64,000 bases of DNA, from assembly GCF_016313185.1 (NCBI RefSeq), contig NZ_CP066218.1:4650001-4714000 (forward strand), read 5' to 3'. This DNA comes from Mycolicibacterium baixiangningiae. Its GTDB lineage: Bacteria; Actinomycetota; Actinomycetes; Mycobacteriales; Mycobacteriaceae. The notes under the pieces are model-generated. The model was not told the DNA's origin. It made no database searches and was given only the letters and a program-made list of their open reading frames with translations. Numbering within the stretch: position 1 is the stretch's first letter; each line of letters begins with the position of its first letter. This document shows, one piece after another, positions 10,496 through 20,503 of this stretch. The position numbers and the translations under genes are program-made.

Positions 10496-11623
10496 TCAGG
10501 CGCCGACCGTCAAACCCACCTTCTGGAATTCCTTGAGATCGCAGTAGCCGGCCTTGGCCATCGACCGGCGCAGACCGCCGACCAGGTTGAGCGAGCCGAA
10601 CGGATCGTCCGACGGTCCGGTGAGGACCTGTTCGAGCGACGGTCGCTCGCCGAGTGCCACCTGCAGCAGTGCACCGCGGGGCAGCGACGGATGCGCCGCC
10701 GCCGCCGGCCAGAACCAGCCACCGCCCATCGCCTCGGCGGCACTCGCGAGCGGCGTGCCGAGCACCACCGCGTCGGCGCCGCATGCGATCGCCTTCGCCA
10801 GATCGCCGGAGCTGTGGATGTCGCCGTCGGCCAGCACGTGCACGTAGCGGCCGCCGGTCTCGTCGAGGTACTCCCGGCGCGCGGCCGCGGCGTCGGCGAT
10901 CGCCGTCGCCATCGGCACGCTGATGCCCAGCACCTCGTCGGAGGTGGTCACACCACTGGTCGAGCCGTAGCCGACGATCACCCCGGCCGCGCCGGTGCGC
11001 ATCAGGTGCAGGGCGGTGCGGTGGTCGAGCACCCCGCCGGCCACCACCGGGATGTCCAGCTCGGAGATGAAGGTCTTGAGGTTGAGCGGTTCCCCGTCGG
11101 TGGCGACGCGTTCGGCGGACACGATCGTGCCCTGGATGACGAGCAGGTCGATGCCCGCCTGCAGCAGCGTCGGGGTGAGCGCCTGGGCGTTCTGCGGGCT
11201 CACCCGCACCGCCGTCGTCACCCCTGCGTCGCGGATCCGGGCCACGGCGGACCCCAACAGCTCCGGGTCCAGCGGTGCGGAGTGCAACTGCTGCAGCAGC
11301 CGGATCGCGGCGGACGGATCGGGCTCCTTCTCGGCGGCCTCGACGACCTCCCGGATCTTCTCCTCGACGTCGGCGTGCCTGCCGATCAGACCCTCGCCGT
11401 TGAGCACGCCCAACCCGCCCAAACGGCCCAGTTCGATGGCGAACTCCGGTGACATCAGCGCATCCGTCGGATGCGCCACCACCGGGATCTCGAACCGGTA
11501 GGCGTCGAGTTGCCACGCCGTCGACACGTCTTTCGACGAGCGTGTGCGGCGCGACGGCACGATGTTGATGTCGTGAAGCTCGTAGGTGCGGCGGGCGGTG
11601 CGGCCCATGCCGATTTCGACCAT
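10496..11623 (-). CDS. guaB3: GuaB3, IMP dehydrogenase-related protein
   Basis: Member of the IMPDH/GMP-reductase superfamily; the reaction of the mycobacterial protein is not settled. The 375-residue barrel has the phosphate-binding GYGSTSGVTTSDE loop, where the catalytic Cys of true IMPDH (GPGSICTT in the neighbouring guaB2) is absent, and it lacks the CBS domain pair. Start ATG 11623 gives MVEIGMGRTARRTYEL as in other mycobacteria; a GTG three codons upstream is the alternative. It follows guaB2 by 30 bases in the same direction, so the two form an operon. Homologue of Rv3410c, with the same length. Confidence 0.93.
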   Translation of the reverse strand: MVEIGMGRTARRTYELHDINIVPSRRTRSSKDVSTAWQLDAYRFEIPVVAHPTDALMSPEFAIELGRLGGLGVLNGEGLIGRHADVEEKIREVVEAAEKEPDPSAAIRLLQQLHSAPLDPELLGSAVARIRDAGVTTAVRVSPQNAQALTPTLLQAGIDLLVIQGTIVSAERVATDGEPLNLKTFISELDIPVVAGGVLDHRTALHLMRTGAAGVIVGYGSTSGVTTSDEVLGISVPMATAIADAAAARREYLDETGGRYVHVLADGDIHSSGDLAKAIACGADAVVLGTPLASAAEAMGGGWFWPAAAAHPSLPRGALLQVALGERPSLEQVLTGPSDDPFGSLNLVGGLRRSMAKAGYCDLKEFQKVGLTVGA

Positions 11624-11653
11624 GTCTCGCACAGTGCTGTTTCCCCAGGTCCG

Positions 11654-13246
<1,593 letters not shown>

Positions 13247-13343
13247 CTATCGGTTACGACCATGGTGGCTGGGCCCCGCTACCTGGGTCGCCACGCCGGT
13301 GACGGCTGGCGCGATGACAGTGGGGCTGCGTAATGTGGAACTC

Positions 13344-13748
13344 GTGCGAGACCACCTGCCACCTGGTTTGCCGCCCGATCCGTTCGCCGACGATCCATGT
13401 GATCCCTCGGCGGCGCTCGACGCGCTCGAACCCGGCCAGCCGCTGGACCCGCAGGAGCGCACTGCGGTCGAGGCCGATCTGGCTGACCTCGCGGTCTACG
13501 AGGCGCTCCTCGCCCACAAGGGAATTCGCGGTCTCGTCGTCTGCTGTGACGAATGCCAGCAGGACCACTACCACGACTGGGACATGCTGCGGGCCAACCT
13601 GCTGCAGTTACTCGTCGACGGCACGGTGCGGCCGCACGAGCCGGCGTACGACCCCGAACCCGACGCCTATGTCACGTGGGATTACTGCCGCGGTTACGCC
13701 GATGCCTCGCTGAACGAAGCGACGTCGGACTCAGACGGTTACCGCTGA
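13344..13748 (+). CDS. DUF5319 family conserved protein (Rv3412-like)
   Basis: Conserved actinobacterial protein of unknown function, 134 residues, strongly acidic. Visible features are the N-terminal HLPPGLPPDPFADDP block and a Cys/His cluster VVCCDECQQDHYHDWDM that could bind metal. It sits divergently from guaB2 and convergently with rsdA (eight bases between stops), exactly as Rv3412 does. GTG 13344 is chosen because conservation starts there; GTG 13335 is also possible. Confidence 0.8.
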   Translation: MRDHLPPGLPPDPFADDPCDPSAALDALEPGQPLDPQERTAVEADLADLAVYEALLAHKGIRGLVVCCDECQQDHYHDWDMLRANLLQLLVDGTVRPHEPAYDPEPDAYVTWDYCRGYADASLNEATSDSDGYR

Positions 13749-13756
13749 GCGGTTCG

Positions 13757-14896
13757 TCACTCTTCTTCTGATCCGCTGCCCGGCAGCGGTAGCACGGTGG
13801 TGGTCGTGAGCGTCGGCGCCGCGATCTGTGGCTGCTCGACGGTCGGCGCCGGCTGCGTCGGCACCTGAACCTCCGGCTCGTCCACCGGCGGCGCAACCGT
13901 TGTGGTGGTGGTCCGTGCGACGGTCGTGGTCGGCGGCGGCAGTGTGGTGGCGGCCGGCGACGGTGTCGTGGCGGGGACCTGGGGCGCGGACGACGGAGCG
14001 ACTGACGACGGCGCCGGGGTGGGCGCCGTCGAGGGGGTGGCCGACGGGGCCGGCGGCGACGTGCTCGCCGGCGGGGAACTCGTCGGCACGTCCGGCGGGG
14101 AACTCGTCGGCACGTCCGACGGGGTCGCGGACGGCGAATCGCTCGGCGTCACCGACGGGTCGGTGGACGACGGGGTCGCGGGGCCGCTCGAGGGCGACGT
14201 GGCGTCCGGCGTGAGCAATAACGGCAGCGGCAGATCCGACGGCACCTCGGGCAGCACCACCGGCGGGGCGTCGGGCGGCACGGTCGCGGCCGGGTCCTGG
14301 GCCTCCACCTTCACCGACAGCTGCTGCCACTGGTCGACGAGTTCCTGCTGGCGGTTGGTGTCCCCCACCGCGGCGACCGTGGTGGTGAGAGTCTGCAGCT
14401 TGTCCTGGGCGGCGGTCCAGTCGCCCTGCTCGATCAGCTGCTGCACCTGGGCCATCTGCGTCTGCGCGGCCAGCGCCACCTGATCGTCGCGGGTGGCCTG
14501 CTGTTCGCCGAAGAGCATGGTGCGCACGCCGTAGAGGGGATCGCCGGGCCCGGCGCCGTAGACCACTGAGCCGAAACCGCCGAGGCACAGCACCGCGGCG
14601 GCCACCGATCCGACGACAGCCAGCGAGAACCGGCGGCGCTGCGTGGTTCGCTGATCGGTCGACACGGCCCGGTCGAGAGCGATCGCCGCGTCGCGTGGCG
14701 TGAGCACCGCGGCCATCGGCGGCTGACGGACGTCGTCGCGCCAACCGGCGAGCAGATAGGCGAGTTCGCCCTCGCCGGGCTCGTTGGAGTAGACCGGTTG
14801 TTCCATGGCGAGCGCATCGAGCAGGCGGTCGGTGTGGTTGATCTCGGGCAGCGACGGATCGCCCCCGTTCGATGACCAGCGTGTGAAGTCAGGCAC
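13757..14896 (-). CDS. rsdA: RsdA, anti-sigma factor for SigD
   Basis: Membrane-anchored anti-sigma factor that holds SigD inactive; in M. tuberculosis RsdA is released by proteolysis. The cytoplasmic N-terminus (about 1-88, with LLDALAMEQP and GELAYLLAGWRDDV) is the SigD-binding domain, followed by one membrane segment at about 91-113 and a helical then Pro/Thr/Ser-rich extracytoplasmic region (about 190-379) with short tandem PTSSPPDV-type repeats. Its start overlaps the sigD stop by eight bases, so the pair is translationally coupled. Homologue of Rv3413c. Confidence 0.9.
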   Translation of the reverse strand: MPDFTRWSSNGGDPSLPEINHTDRLLDALAMEQPVYSNEPGEGELAYLLAGWRDDVRQPPMAAVLTPRDAAIALDRAVSTDQRTTQRRRFSLAVVGSVAAAVLCLGGFGSVVYGAGPGDPLYGVRTMLFGEQQATRDDQVALAAQTQMAQVQQLIEQGDWTAAQDKLQTLTTTVAAVGDTNRQQELVDQWQQLSVKVEAQDPAATVPPDAPPVVLPEVPSDLPLPLLLTPDATSPSSGPATPSSTDPSVTPSDSPSATPSDVPTSSPPDVPTSSPPASTSPPAPSATPSTAPTPAPSSVAPSSAPQVPATTPSPAATTLPPPTTTVARTTTTTVAPPVDEPEVQVPTQPAPTVEQPQIAAPTLTTTTVLPLPGSGSEEE

Positions 14897-15467
14897 GGTC
14901 GTGCCCCGTCGCGATGATCTCGGCCTTGAGCCGCGCCAGGGCGCGGTGCTGTGCCACCCGGACCGCTCCCGCGGTGCTCCCGACGGCTTCGGCGGTCTCC
15001 TCGGCGCTCATGCCTACGACGACACGCAGGATCAGGATCTCGCGTTGCTTGTCGGGCAGCACACCGAGCAGCTTGTCCATCCGCGCCGACGACTCGGAGT
15101 TGATGGCCAGCTGTTCGGGGCCAGCCTCCGAGGAGAACCGCTCAGGCACCACATCGGTGGGGTCCGACTTGTTGCGGCTCGCCGCCCGGTGGGCGTCGGC
15201 CATCTTGTGCGCAGCGATGCCATACACGAAGGCGAGGAACGGGCGTCCCTGGTCCCTGTAGCGCGGCAGCGCCGTGATGGCGGCCAAGCAAACCTCCTGC
15301 GCAACGTCGTCGGCGGAGAGACCGCTTCGCTCCGTCGCGCCGATCCTGGCTCGGCAGTACCGCACGACGATGGGACGAATGGTCTCCAGAACTTCACGGA
15401 GTGCGTCCCGATTTCCCGCCACTGCCTCAGCGACAACAGCATCGAGACGTTCTCCCGAAAGTGTCAT
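14889..15467 (-). CDS. sigD: ECF RNA polymerase sigma factor SigD
   Basis: Alternative sigma factor of the ECF group (M. tuberculosis SigD affects ribosomal, chaperone and stringent-response-linked genes). The 192 residues contain region 2 (about 25-95, with LSADDVAQEVCLAA and RPFLAFVYGIAAHKMAD) and region 4 (about 135-190, with LPDKQREILILRVVVGMSAEETA). ATG 15467 is preferred: it has GGAG upstream and gives MTLSGERLDAV, the conserved beginning; an upstream TTG would add six residues. Coupled to rsdA downstream. Confidence 0.94.
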   Translation of the reverse strand: MTLSGERLDAVVAEAVAGNRDALREVLETIRPIVVRYCRARIGATERSGLSADDVAQEVCLAAITALPRYRDQGRPFLAFVYGIAAHKMADAHRAASRNKSDPTDVVPERFSSEAGPEQLAINSESSARMDKLLGVLPDKQREILILRVVVGMSAEETAEAVGSTAGAVRVAQHRALARLKAEIIATGHDRA

Positions 15468-15554
15468 CGTGGGCGTGTTCTCCAACGTTACGAACGGCGT
15501 ATCCGGCGCTCTGGCTCAGCTAAACAATAATGATGCCCGCGGGCGCCAGCCGGA

Positions 15555-16337
15555 CTAGCGAGCAGACCACACGCCACCCCTGCGACGCACAGTATCGGCG
15601 CTGGCGTCGCGAAAGTCGGTGACCTGCTCCGGCGTGTACGCCGCGCTCCCGATGTCGGCCAGCAGACTGGCCAGTGCCCACCGCAGCGGAATCAGGCCGA
15701 GATCGCCGGCCCGGGCGAGTGCGGCGTCTGCAATCGCCCGGCAACGGTCCAGGTCGCCGTGGCTGCACAGCGCCGCGGCGAGCACCACGTCGGATTTGAG
15801 GCGGTGCCGGGCAGAGGTCTGGTCCGCGGCGGCGGCGACGGCGCGTTCGGCGTGTGCGACGGCCGTCCCGCCGTCCCCGCGCATCATCGCCAGCTCGGCG
15901 CTGACCCAGGCGAACCGCACCGGCAGCCGGGGGTCGTCCGCGCCGTCGACCACCTCGGCCGCACGGTCCAGGAGGCGGTCCGACGCCGCGAACCGGCCGA
16001 CCCCCAGGGCATCGGCGGCCAACCCGATCAGTGCGTCGGCAGCGGCCGCATCGGCTTCCGCGGCGGCGAGGGCTCTGCCGTCCCACCCGGCGGCGTCGTG
16101 GTGCCCGCCCAGCTGTCGCAGGAACGACGCCCGGGTGCTCATCGCCAGGGACCCCAGGGCGGACCCGGCGCGGCGCAGCGCGGCCAGTTCGGTGAGCGCG
16201 ACGGCGTAGTGGCCCTGCCCGCCGGCGGCGACCGCGCGCAGCCAGCGGTCCTGCGGATCGGCCGACGTGGGCAGTGGCCACCGATCCGGCCGCTCACCGA
16301 ACGCGGCGTCGAGGAGCACGGCACGGGTGATCGTCAT
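15555..16337 (-). CDS. Conserved TPR-like helical protein (Rv3415c-like)
   Basis: 260-residue Ala-rich, all-helical protein without signal peptide or membrane segment. Repeated helix pairs such as GHYAVALTELAALRRAG, GRFAASDRLLDRAAEVV and GDLDRCRAIADAALARAG have the look of degenerate TPR motifs, so a protein-protein interaction role is likely, but the function is unknown. It is followed on the same strand by sigD (about 90 bases gap) and lies head to head with whiB3, the same context as Rv3415c. Confidence 0.8.
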   Translation of the reverse strand: MTITRAVLLDAAFGERPDRWPLPTSADPQDRWLRAVAAGGQGHYAVALTELAALRRAGSALGSLAMSTRASFLRQLGGHHDAAGWDGRALAAAEADAAAADALIGLAADALGVGRFAASDRLLDRAAEVVDGADDPRLPVRFAWVSAELAMMRGDGGTAVAHAERAVAAAADQTSARHRLKSDVVLAAALCSHGDLDRCRAIADAALARAGDLGLIPLRWALASLLADIGSAAYTPEQVTDFRDASADTVRRRGGVWSAR

Positions 16338-16744
16338 GGCAGTGCGACGCTATCAACGTCTGCCGCGCCGTTGATCGGCAAACCGATCCGACGGGCCCTC
16401 CTCCGGCGGTTAACACTTCGTGGGCGCAGAGTTACAGATGCGTTAATCGCCCGGTGGAAGTCGCCATCGCCCGATGGGTGCGAACTGCGTAAACGCGGTC
16501 GTCAGAGGCCGACGAGACCCCCTGCTACCACGTTTCGCTCGCGAGGCAAGTCGGAAGGATGAACGTGACGTAAATTCTTGAGCTGGGGTTATGCGATTGA
16601 GCACATGATCGGGCTATTGACGGAAATTCTTTCGCCCTTCTACCTTGTGTGCACGAGTGGTCATCGGCGACAAGTGCTCGGATCTGTTCCACGACGCACG
16701 CTCTATCGCGTTCCCGAAATGGGTGTTTAGAGAGGGGTTTTCCC
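16338..16744. other. Long divergent intergenic region, whiB3 promoter region
   Basis: Some 400 bases without a credible gene between the divergent TPR-like gene and whiB3. The part near 16560-16650 is distinctly AT-richer than its surroundings and is the likely promoter zone of whiB3, giving it a long 5' untranslated region. Small dyads occur (for example ATCGG-CAAA-CCGAT near 16375) but nothing I can assign to a known regulator. Confidence 0.5.
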
Positions 16745-17035
16745 ATGCCTCAGCCGCAGCAACTGCCCGGACCGAACGCCGACATCTGGGATTGGCAGAT
16801 GCACGGACTTTGCCGGGGTGTCGAATCGTCGATGTTTTTCCACCCCGACGGTGAGCGTGGCCGGGCCCGCGCCCAGCGCGAAATGCGCGCCAAAGAAATG
16901 TGCCGGCGCTGCCCCGTGATCGCCCAGTGCCGCTCGCATGCGCTCGCAGTCGGTGAGCCCTACGGAATCTGGGGCGGATTGAGCGAATCCGAGCGGGAGT
17001 TGTTGCTCAAGCGCGGTATCCGCCGGACCGCCTGA
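16745..17035 (+). CDS. whiB3: WhiB3, iron-sulfur redox-sensing transcriptional regulator
   Basis: Wbl protein that carries a [4Fe-4S] cluster, senses NO, O2 and redox state and in M. tuberculosis controls lipid synthesis together with the principal sigma factor. The four cluster ligands are Cys23, Cys53, Cys56 and Cys62 (C-x29-C-x2-C-x5-C), followed by the Wbl GIWGGL turn at about 74-79 and a basic C-terminal tail KRGIRR. Length 96, slightly shorter than the M. tuberculosis protein. ATG 16745 follows a GAGGGG ribosome site. Neighbours match Rv3416. A strong terminator follows 21 bases after the stop. Confidence 0.96.
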   Translation: MPQPQQLPGPNADIWDWQMHGLCRGVESSMFFHPDGERGRARAQREMRAKEMCRRCPVIAQCRSHALAVGEPYGIWGGLSESERELLLKRGIRRTA

Positions 17036-17056
17036 CGCGCGCGACCACTTGACGAA

Positions 17057-17094
17057 GAAAGCCCCATCCCAGCAAACGCAGGGATGGGGCTTTC
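17057..17094 (+). terminator. whiB3 transcription terminator
   Basis: Perfect 14-bp stem (GAAAGCCCCATCCC with its complement) around a 10-base loop, beginning 21 bases after the whiB3 stop. It separates whiB3 from the downstream esterase and argues that the esterase starts to the right of it. Confidence 0.9.
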
Positions 17095-17198
17095 GTCTCT
17101 CTCTCCCCCCGGCATCGGCACGTTGCCGGCCAACTCCTGGCCAAGCGGTGCGGCGGGCATGTCGACGGCGACACCGCACCTCGCAGTACCGTGAATCG

Positions 17199-18482
17199 GT
17201 GGCTCTCCGGCGGATAGACACCAAGCGCGGGCCGTCGCTGCTGGCGCAAGAGCACGACGGCCTGGTACATGCCCGTGGCATCCGCTACGCCGCCGCGGAA
17301 CGGTTCGCTGCCCCGGTTCCACTCCCCACCTGTGCCCGCCTCGTCGAAGCGACGAGACGAGGTCCCGTCTGCCCCCAACTGCCCTCCCGCTTGGAATTCG
17401 TCACCGGGCCCGTCATCAACGGGCTCGCGATGAGCGAGCACTGCCAGGTGCTCAGCGTCACCGCCCCTGCGTACGCCGACCAACTGCCGGTGATGGTGTG
17501 GCTCCACGGCGGTGCATACGTCTCGGGGTCCGGCGAATCAGCGAAATACGATCCGGACGCGTTGGTCGCCGAGGGTCGGGTGGTCGTCGTGTCTGTCAGC
17601 TACCGGTTGGGCATCCTCGGATACCTCAACCTGCACGACCACGAGACCGAGAATCTCGGCTTGCGCGACCAGATTTGCGCCCTGCAATGGGTGCGAGACA
17701 ACATTGCCGCGTTCGGCGGTGATCCGGCGCGGGTGACGGTCTTCGGTCAGTCTGCGGGCGGCGATTCGGTGGTGTCACTGGCGATGTGCCCCGAGACCGT
17801 CGGATTGTTCTCGCGCGCCATCCTCCAAAGCGCCCCACTGGGCCTGCGGGGCGACCGGACGCTCATGACGGCCGCGATGCGCGAGGCGGCGACGGCATCC
17901 TTGGCCGGCGTCAGGCCGATCGAGGCCACCGTGGATCAGCTGTTCGACGCGCAGGTCGCCGCGATCGGGGCCGCTCAGCGCTTCGGCTCGATCGGGCTCA
18001 TGGCCTTCGCCCCGATCGTGGGCCGCGCACCACTGCCTTCGGATATCGAATCCCGCAGGGACGCCGTCGCACCGCGCATCGAGATGCTCGTCGGCTACAC
18101 CCGCAACGACGCGCTGCCCTTCGCCGCCATGGCTCCGCGAGGAAGCCGGCTCCGGCGGCTCGAACCCATCAGCAGGTCGATGACGCGGCGCATATTCGGC
18201 AGGCCCGCAATCAAGTTGGCCGAGTCGTGGACGGCGGCCGGCGGGAGTGCGGCCACGTTTCGCGTCGACTGGTCGCCGCCGGGGGCACCGCTGGGGCCCT
18301 GCCACTGTATCGAGCTGCCGCTCCTCTTCGGAACACCGAAAAGCTGGTCCGACGCCCCGATGCTGGGTTCTCGACCGCACGCCGTCGACGAGGAGTTGGG
18401 CCGCAGGACGCGGGCCCAGTGGAGTCGTTTCGCTCACGACGGCCTTTCCGGGCTGGGCCGGACCCCCCTACGGATCGCATAA
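17199..18482 (+). CDS. Type B carboxylesterase/lipase family protein
   Basis: Alpha/beta-hydrolase of the carboxylesterase type B family, 427 residues. The oxyanion-hole motif HGGAY is at 103-107 and the nucleophile elbow FGQSAGG carries Ser185, where the family usually has GESAGG. SYRLGILGYL is the family signature; a late His in CHCIELPLLFG is the probable catalytic His, with the acid not certain. GTG 17199 is chosen since longer starts would read through the whiB3 terminator. No signal peptide is visible, so it is probably cytoplasmic. The protein is shorter than the usual 480-550 residues. Substrate unknown. Confidence 0.8.
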   Translation: MALRRIDTKRGPSLLAQEHDGLVHARGIRYAAAERFAAPVPLPTCARLVEATRRGPVCPQLPSRLEFVTGPVINGLAMSEHCQVLSVTAPAYADQLPVMVWLHGGAYVSGSGESAKYDPDALVAEGRVVVVSVSYRLGILGYLNLHDHETENLGLRDQICALQWVRDNIAAFGGDPARVTVFGQSAGGDSVVSLAMCPETVGLFSRAILQSAPLGLRGDRTLMTAAMREAATASLAGVRPIEATVDQLFDAQVAAIGAAQRFGSIGLMAFAPIVGRAPLPSDIESRRDAVAPRIEMLVGYTRNDALPFAAMAPRGSRLRRLEPISRSMTRRIFGRPAIKLAESWTAAGGSAATFRVDWSPPGAPLGPCHCIELPLLFGTPKSWSDAPMLGSRPHAVDEELGRRTRAQWSRFAHDGLSGLGRTPLRIA

Positions 18483-18492
18483 CCCTGCCGAC

Positions 18493-19551
18493 CTACCCGG
18501 TGCGTCGGGCCAGTTCCCGCAGCACGGAATCCGTTGTCACCCAGTCCATGCACTTGTCGGTCACCGATTGCCCGTAGGTCAGTGGCCGCGCATCGGGCGC
18601 CTGCGCCCCGGCGACGAGGAAGCTCTCCAGCATCACACCGCTGACCGGCAGGCCGTCGCGCACCAGCTGTGCCACCTCCGCGGCGACGCCGGCCTGGCGT
18701 ACGTGGTCCTTGCCGGAATTGGCGTGGCTGCAGTCGATCACGACTCGGCCAGGCAGGCCGGCGGCGGCCAGCTTGGCAGCGGTGGCAGTCACCGCCCGCG
18801 CGTCGTGGTTGGGTCCGTCGGTCCCGCCGCGCAGGATGACATGGCAGTCCTCATTGCCCTCGGTGGTCACCAATGCACCGCGGCCCAGGTCGTCCATACC
18901 GAAGAAGACATGTTGAGCGGCAGCGGCTTTCACTCCGTCGACGGCCACCTGGATGTTGCCGTCGGTGCCGTTCTTGAACCCGACGGGCATCGACAACCCC
19001 GACGCGAGCTGCCGGTGCACCTGCGATTCGGTGGTGCGGGCGCCGATCGCACCCCAGGCGACGGCGTCGGCGATGTACTGCGGGCTGGTGGGCTCCAGGA
19101 ATTCACATCCGACCGGCAGGCCGATGTCGATGACGTCGAGCAGTAATCGGCGCGCGATCCGCAGACCGCTGGCCACGTCGAACGTGCCGTCCATATCCGG
19201 GTCGTTGATCAAGCCCTTCCAGCCGATTGTGGTGCGCGGCTTCTCGAAGTACACGCGCATCACGATCTTCAGCCGGTCCTCGAGCTCTTCAGCGACCTTG
19301 ACCAGCCGGCCGGCGTAATCCAGTGCCGCAGCCGGATCGTGCACGGAGCACGGGCCCACCACGACCAGTAGGCGGTCGTCCCGGCCGGCCAGGATCTCGG
19401 CGATTTCGTCACGGTCGCGCGCCACTCGCTCCGCGCGGCGAGCACCCAGCGGGAACTCGGTACGCACGTCGTGCGGGCTGGGGATCTCGCTGAACCTGCG
19501 GATGCGCCGGTCCGACGTCGCGGGTGGGGCGGTCATCTGGGCCGATATCAC
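18493..19551 (-). CDS. Class I DAHP synthase (AroF/AroG/AroH type)
   Basis: 3-deoxy-D-arabino-heptulosonate 7-phosphate synthase, first step of the shikimate pathway (PEP plus erythrose 4-phosphate). Class I signatures are LLVVVGPCSVHD, MRVYFEKPRTTIGWKG, and the metal ligands in CEFLEP, IDCSHANSGK and the C-terminal region. Length 352, normal for E. coli AroG-type enzymes. M. tuberculosis has only the unrelated class II enzyme, so this gene is an addition or lineage-specific retention. GTG 19551 has AAAGG nine bases upstream; ATG 19536 is an alternative. It is preceded by a leader peptide and an attenuator (19605-19732), implying control by aromatic amino acid supply. Confidence 0.95.
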   Translation of the reverse strand: MISAQMTAPPATSDRRIRRFSEIPSPHDVRTEFPLGARRAERVARDRDEIAEILAGRDDRLLVVVGPCSVHDPAAALDYAGRLVKVAEELEDRLKIVMRVYFEKPRTTIGWKGLINDPDMDGTFDVASGLRIARRLLLDVIDIGLPVGCEFLEPTSPQYIADAVAWGAIGARTTESQVHRQLASGLSMPVGFKNGTDGNIQVAVDGVKAAAAQHVFFGMDDLGRGALVTTEGNEDCHVILRGGTDGPNHDARAVTATAAKLAAAGLPGRVVIDCSHANSGKDHVRQAGVAAEVAQLVRDGLPVSGVMLESFLVAGAQAPDARPLTYGQSVTDKCMDWVTTDSVLRELARRTG

Positions 19552-19604
19552 GTTCGGGTGCCTTTCTGGCGTGGGCACCACACGTCCGTCCGGCGCCCTT
19601 GAAT

Positions 19605-19635
19605 GACGAAAGGCAGCGACCTGGTGGTCACTGCC
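19605..19635 (-). terminator. Attenuator terminator before the DAHP synthase gene
   Basis: Read on the minus strand, GGCAGTGACC-ACCA-GGTCGCTGCC forms a 10-bp stem with one G-T wobble and a four-base loop, followed by TTTCGTC. It lies between the leader peptide stop and the gene's ribosome site. A competing pairing is available: GGCTCCGG inside the leader (19691-19684) can pair with CCGGAGCC (19645-19638), while also forming GGCTCC-GGGC-GGAGCC locally. This is the mutually exclusive arrangement expected of ribosome-mediated attenuation. Confidence 0.75.
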
Positions 19636-19657
19636 TGGGCTCCGGGTGGATGCGTGC

Positions 19658-19732
19658 TTAGGTGTGCACTTTATCGGCTCCGCCCGGAGCCTTGATAAAG
19701 CGCCAATAGCTGGCACGCACACCGATATTCAC
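19658..19732 (-). CDS. Aromatic leader peptide controlling DAHP synthase (AroR-like)
   Basis: A 24-codon reading frame, GTG 19732 to TAA 19658, with the regulatory cluster SYWRF at residues 8-12: Tyr, Trp and Phe codons within four positions. A TAGTCT -10-like box at 19744-19739 would start transcription at about the GTG itself, so the peptide may be leaderless; an inner GTG at 19720 would give 20 residues. The DNA after the aromatic codons contains the pause hairpin and the anti-terminator arm. C. glutamicum is known to have a leader peptide (AroR) upstream of a class I DAHP synthase; this appears to be the mycobacterial counterpart. It is too short for routine gene callers. Confidence 0.75.
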   Translation of the reverse strand: MNIGVRASYWRFIKAPGGADKVHT

Positions 19733-19832
19733 TCGGCCAGACTACACCACGCGTAGGTGATTGTTCGTCGCGTCGTACTCGACGGCCGCCTTCGCTGCGC
19801 GACATCATCCTCGACCGCTACTTTCCGTCCTG

Positions 19833-20405
19833 TCATCCCAGAGGCGAGGTGCGCTGGCCGATCTTGTCCGTTGTCTCCAGGGGAACCCGTGTGCCGTTGA
19901 GGAACAGACTGAGCAGGCTGAACCAGGCGATCGTGGCGATGTATTTGCGTGTCGTCGTCACCCCGAACGTGTCCAGCAATGCTTGCAGGGTGCCGTCGGC
20001 GAGCGTGCCCTCCTTCAGGAGCTCATCGGTGGCTGCGATCAACACCTGATAGTCGGTGTCGAGATCCTCCACATTGCCGTCGCCGGCAACGGTCTCGATC
20101 TCGGCCGTCGTGAGGCCTGCGTTGCGGGCCATCTGTTCGTTCGCCTGCCACTCGTAGGGACTGTTGAGTACCGAGGCCGCGCGCAGGATGACGACCTCAC
20201 GGTGCTTGGCGTCGATGTCGGGTTCACCGAATACGGCTTTCACCATGCCGGCGAGCGCCGGGAAGAAGTCCCCGGTGCCGCTCATCATCTTCATGACATT
20301 GAGTGCGGCGTCGCGGTCATACCCGTCGCCGACCGCGCGGGCGACCTCGGCGTCGTCGGGCAGCGGCACCACGACAGTGGCTTCGTACGATGTGGGCTTC
20401 CCCAT
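19833..20405 (-). CDS. Carboxymuconolactone decarboxylase (AhpD-like) family protein
   Basis: 190-residue all-helical protein of the CMD/AhpD fold. The family core is KHREVVILRAASVLNSPYEWQANEQMARNAGLTTAEIETV. The CxxC redox pair of true AhpD peroxidase partners is absent, so it is unlikely to be a peroxiredoxin reductase; a lyase or isomerase-type role is possible but unproven. ATG 20405 has GGAGAGG eight bases before it; an upstream in-frame start is not supported. It lies downstream of groEL1 on the same strand but is separated from it by two strong hairpins, so it probably has its own promoter. Confidence 0.8.
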   Translation of the reverse strand: MGKPTSYEATVVVPLPDDAEVARAVGDGYDRDAALNVMKMMSGTGDFFPALAGMVKAVFGEPDIDAKHREVVILRAASVLNSPYEWQANEQMARNAGLTTAEIETVAGDGNVEDLDTDYQVLIAATDELLKEGTLADGTLQALLDTFGVTTTRKYIATIAWFSLLSLFLNGTRVPLETTDKIGQRTSPLG

Positions 20406-20452
20406 GTGTTCATCCTCTCCGTCGTTCGGGTGTTCCGGACGGGACAACGAAT

Positions 20453-20485
20453 AAGGCCCCGGGGAACATCCGTCCCTGGGGCCTT
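20453..20485. terminator. Hairpin between groEL1 and the CMD-family gene
   Basis: AAGGCCCC and GGGGCCTT form a perfect 8-bp stem around a 17-base loop. On the minus strand it is followed by ATTCGTTG, so it may be the second terminator of groESL, 70 bases after the groEL1 stop. Confidence 0.6.
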
Positions 20486-20503
20486 CTCGTCGTGTCGTGC
20501 GAT

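Noticed and set aside
14000..14300. Microsatellite-like repeats in the Pro/Thr/Ser region of rsdA
   Set aside because: They encode the low-complexity extracytoplasmic linker of RsdA and need no separate explanation.
17049..17198. Upstream start for the carboxylesterase
   Set aside because: It lies inside the whiB3 terminator hairpin, and the extra residues show no conservation pattern or signal peptide.
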